From an uncultured Bacilli bacterium (GTDB taxonomy: Bacteria; Bacillota_I; Bacilli_A; RF39; UBA660): a stretch of 20,428 nt of DNA. The notes under the pieces are model-generated. The model ran no database searches, was not told the origin of the DNA, and saw nothing but the letters and a program-made list of their open reading frames with translations. Below, one piece after another: positions 18,543 through 20,428 of the stretch. The position numbers and the translations under genes were made by a program. Numbering within the stretch: position 1 is the first letter of the stretch; every line of letters starts with the position of its first letter. The stretch covers positions 1 to 20,428 of the forward strand of contig CAKOHL010000010.1 in the NCBI GenBank assembly GCA_934085635.1, written 5' to 3'.

Positions 18543-20428
18543 GTGAAGAAGATTAAGTTTAAGAAATATTGTAATAAATTAGCTAGGAAATTTAAAAAAT
18601 ATTTTAGTACTAATATTTTGTTTTTGTCGTATACCTTTACTTCTGTTTTGATTGGTTTTTTACTTCGTTTACTTACGATGGGTAATGTAAATGATTTCAG
18701 AGCCTATGTGTGTGATTTTATTGTTGTTATAGTTGTTGGTTCGTTTGGTTATTTAATTAAACCTAAGAATCAATTTAAATATTTTTTATCAGTTAGTATT
18801 CTTTTTACTGCTATGTGTGTGGTTAATTCAATTTATTATAAATTTTATACTAATTATGTTAGTATTAGTCTATTAAGTACACTTAGTATGCTTGGTAAAG
18901 TAAGTAATTCTGTTACATCAAAGTTAAAACTTATATATTTCATCTATTTATTAGCGCCTATTACTTTAATTATTGTTAATAAGTATTTAGTTAAGAAAAA
19001 TTATTATTATAATGTAGGTAAAGATGAAAAAGGTAAGCTTATGTTTAGGCGCACGTGCTTGTCTGGAGTTATATTAATTATTTTAACTACGTTTACTATG
19101 ACTAAGAGTGATGGGAGTAGATTAGTTAAACTATGGAATCGTGATTATGTTGTTAAAAGATTTGGTATTTATACTTATATGCTTAGTGATTTTGTTACAA
19201 GTATTCAACCATCTATAAGTCCTATGTTTAATTATGATGAAGATAGAAGAATTTTTTTAGAGTATTATAATAATAAAGATTATACTCATAAAGATAATAG
19301 TTATACTGGTATTTTTGAAGGTAAAAATGTTATTTTTGTTCATATGGAAAGTATGCAGAATTTTCTAATTAATCTTAAGGTTAATGGTATAGAAATAACT
19401 CCTAATTTAAATAAACTTGTTAATGAAAGTACTTATTTTAGTAAGTTTTATCCACAAATTAGTACAGGTACTAGTAGTGATACTGAGTTTACTTTAAGTA
19501 CAAGTCTTTTACCTAGTGCGAATGGAACGGTGTTTGTTAATTATTATAATAGAAGTTATGAGACTTTAGAAAGAGCATTTTTAAATAAGGGATATTATAC
19601 TTTTGCAATGCACGCGAATGATGCTAATTATTGGAATAGACTTAATATGTATAAGACTCTTGGGTATGAGGACTTTTTTGCTAAGGATAGTTATGTTGTT
19701 CCTACTGATAAGAAAAGTGCTGATTTAGTTGGACTTGGTCTTAGTGATAAGTCATTTTATGAGCAAATTATGCCTATTCTTTTAGATATTAAAAATAATA
19801 AGAGTAATTATATGGGTAAAGTGATAAGTCTAAGTAATCATAGTCCATTTGATGATGTTAAGAAGTATGGTGATATAGATTTTAGTACTACTTATAAAGA
19901 TGAAGATGGAAATGAGATTGTTGATAAATATTTAGAGAATACTGAGATAGGTAATTATCTTAAGAGTGCACATTATGCTGATGAAGCTTTAGGATTATTT
20001 CTTGAACTTATTAAGAAAAATGGTTTAGATAAAGATACAGTGTTTGTATTTTATGGAGATCACGAAGCTAAACTTGGTAAGAAGAATTTGAGTTTACTTT
20101 ATAATTATGATATTAATGAACATAAATATATTGATGAAGATGATGAAAGGTATGTTAGTTTAGATAATTATGAGTATGATATATTAAAAAATACACCTCT
20201 TATTATTTATGGAGAAGGTGCTCCTTATAAGGAAGTTAAAGATGTCATGGGTATGTGGGATGTTTTTTCTACAATAGCGAATATGTTTAATTTAGAGTGT
20301 AATTATTCTCTTGGTAATGATATATTTAGTGATAATGAGAAGATAGTAGTATTTCCTAATGGAGATGTTATTACTAATAAGATATTTTATAATAATTTGA
20401 GAGATGAGTTTGTTAGTTTAAATAATGA
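18543..20428 (+). CDS. ltaS: LtaS-type lipoteichoic acid synthase (3' end outside window)
   Basis: An open frame starts at GTG 18543, behind GGAGG (18528-18532), and runs past the window end (628 codons visible). The N-terminal part has about five TM helices (about 24-45, 55-72, 79-97, 135-155, 173-190), then a sulfatase-fold extracellular domain. Active-site features are HMES (E269 as a Mn ligand), GTSSDTEF with the nucleophile T310, the WNR block and YGDHE (D506, H507). LtaS transfers glycerol-phosphate from phosphatidylglycerol to build the lipoteichoic acid chain on the outer membrane face. Little of the protein is likely missing, since LtaS enzymes are usually 600-750 residues. It follows the surface cassette but has its own strong promoter. 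A related phosphoglycerol transferase is the main alternative. Confidence 0.88.
   Translation, partial: MKKIKFKKYCNKLARKFKKYFSTNILFLSYTFTSVLIGFLLRLLTMGNVNDFRAYVCDFIVVIVVGSFGYLIKPKNQFKYFLSVSILFTAMCVVNSIYYKFYTNYVSISLLSTLSMLGKVSNSVTSKLKLIYFIYLLAPITLIIVNKYLVKKNYYYNVGKDEKGKLMFRRTCLSGVILIILTTFTMTKSDGSRLVKLWNRDYVVKRFGIYTYMLSDFVTSIQPSISPMFNYDEDRRIFLEYYNNKDYTHKDNSYTGIFEGKNVIFVHMESMQNFLINLKVNGIEITPNLNKLVNESTYFSKFYPQISTGTSSDTEFTLSTSLLPSANGTVFVNYYNRSYETLERAFLNKGYYTFAMHANDANYWNRLNMYKTLGYEDFFAKDSYVVPTDKKSADLVGLGLSDKSFYEQIMPILLDIKNNKSNYMGKVISLSNHSPFDDVKKYGDIDFSTTYKDEDGNEIVDKYLENTEIGNYLKSAHYADEALGLFLELIKKNGLDKDTVFVFYGDHEAKLGKKNLSLLYNYDINEHKYIDEDDERYVSLDNYEYDILKNTPLIIYGEGAPYKEVKDVMGMWDVFSTIANMFNLECNYSLGNDIFSDNEKIVVFPNGDVITNKIFYNNLRDEFVSLNN

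Overview
The window is a very AT-rich stretch of a Bacillota chromosome. It uses the standard code: Trp is read from TGG, and TGA serves as a stop. The gene set is divIC, pcrA, ligA, pnuC, an LtaS-type lipoteichoic acid synthase, and what looks like the tail of yabQ just before divIC. This points to a Gram-positive (monoderm) member of the Bacilli or a related class, plausibly an uncultured gut lineage with compact intergenic regions. That placement is inference from gene content and composition. All genes but one are on the + strand.

Region 1-8820 is mostly housekeeping. It holds a 3' fragment of a YabQ-like spore cortex gene, divIC, pcrA with a CPBP membrane protease two bases downstream, and an overlapping set of pnuC (nicotinamide riboside/NMN uptake), an MBL-fold hydrolase and an isochorismatase-family hydrolase. 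After these come a small acidic protein, one minus-strand coiled-coil protein, and ligA overlapping a small membrane-anchored protein. In Bacillus pcrA and ligA are adjacent; here six genes sit between CPBP and ligA.

Region 8821-12250 looks like a three-gene operon. It encodes a membrane-anchored 154-residue protein of unknown role, a sensor protein (two extracellular solute-binding-like domains, a TM helix and a GGDEF domain whose signature is DGNEF), and a YihY/BrkB-family membrane protein.

Region 12250-18510 is the most interesting part. Six consecutive genes share one extracellular beta-rich module that resembles the TasA/camelysin (SipW-dependent) family. Two are long, membrane-anchored stalk proteins (493 and 557 aa) packed with 12-residue DxDxDG repeats and CxxNC cysteine pairs, with the module at the outer C-terminus. 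Two are near-twin secreted subunits (192 and 196 aa) with strong promoters, full Shine-Dalgarno sites and codon use unlike their neighbours. The last two (189 and 197 aa) are divergent subunits made from one bicistronic transcript. I infer a cell-surface fibre or matrix cassette: anchored calcium-binding stalks, abundant major subunits and minor subunits.

Region 18510-20428 is a 3'-truncated ltaS-like gene driven by a near-consensus promoter.

Promoters are remarkably uniform: TTGnnn, exactly 17 bases, then TGnTAnnAT, with the start codon 17-27 bases beyond the -10 box. Several terminators reuse the last codons of the gene they end. Many correct start codons are internal to the longest open frames, and I have moved starts accordingly.
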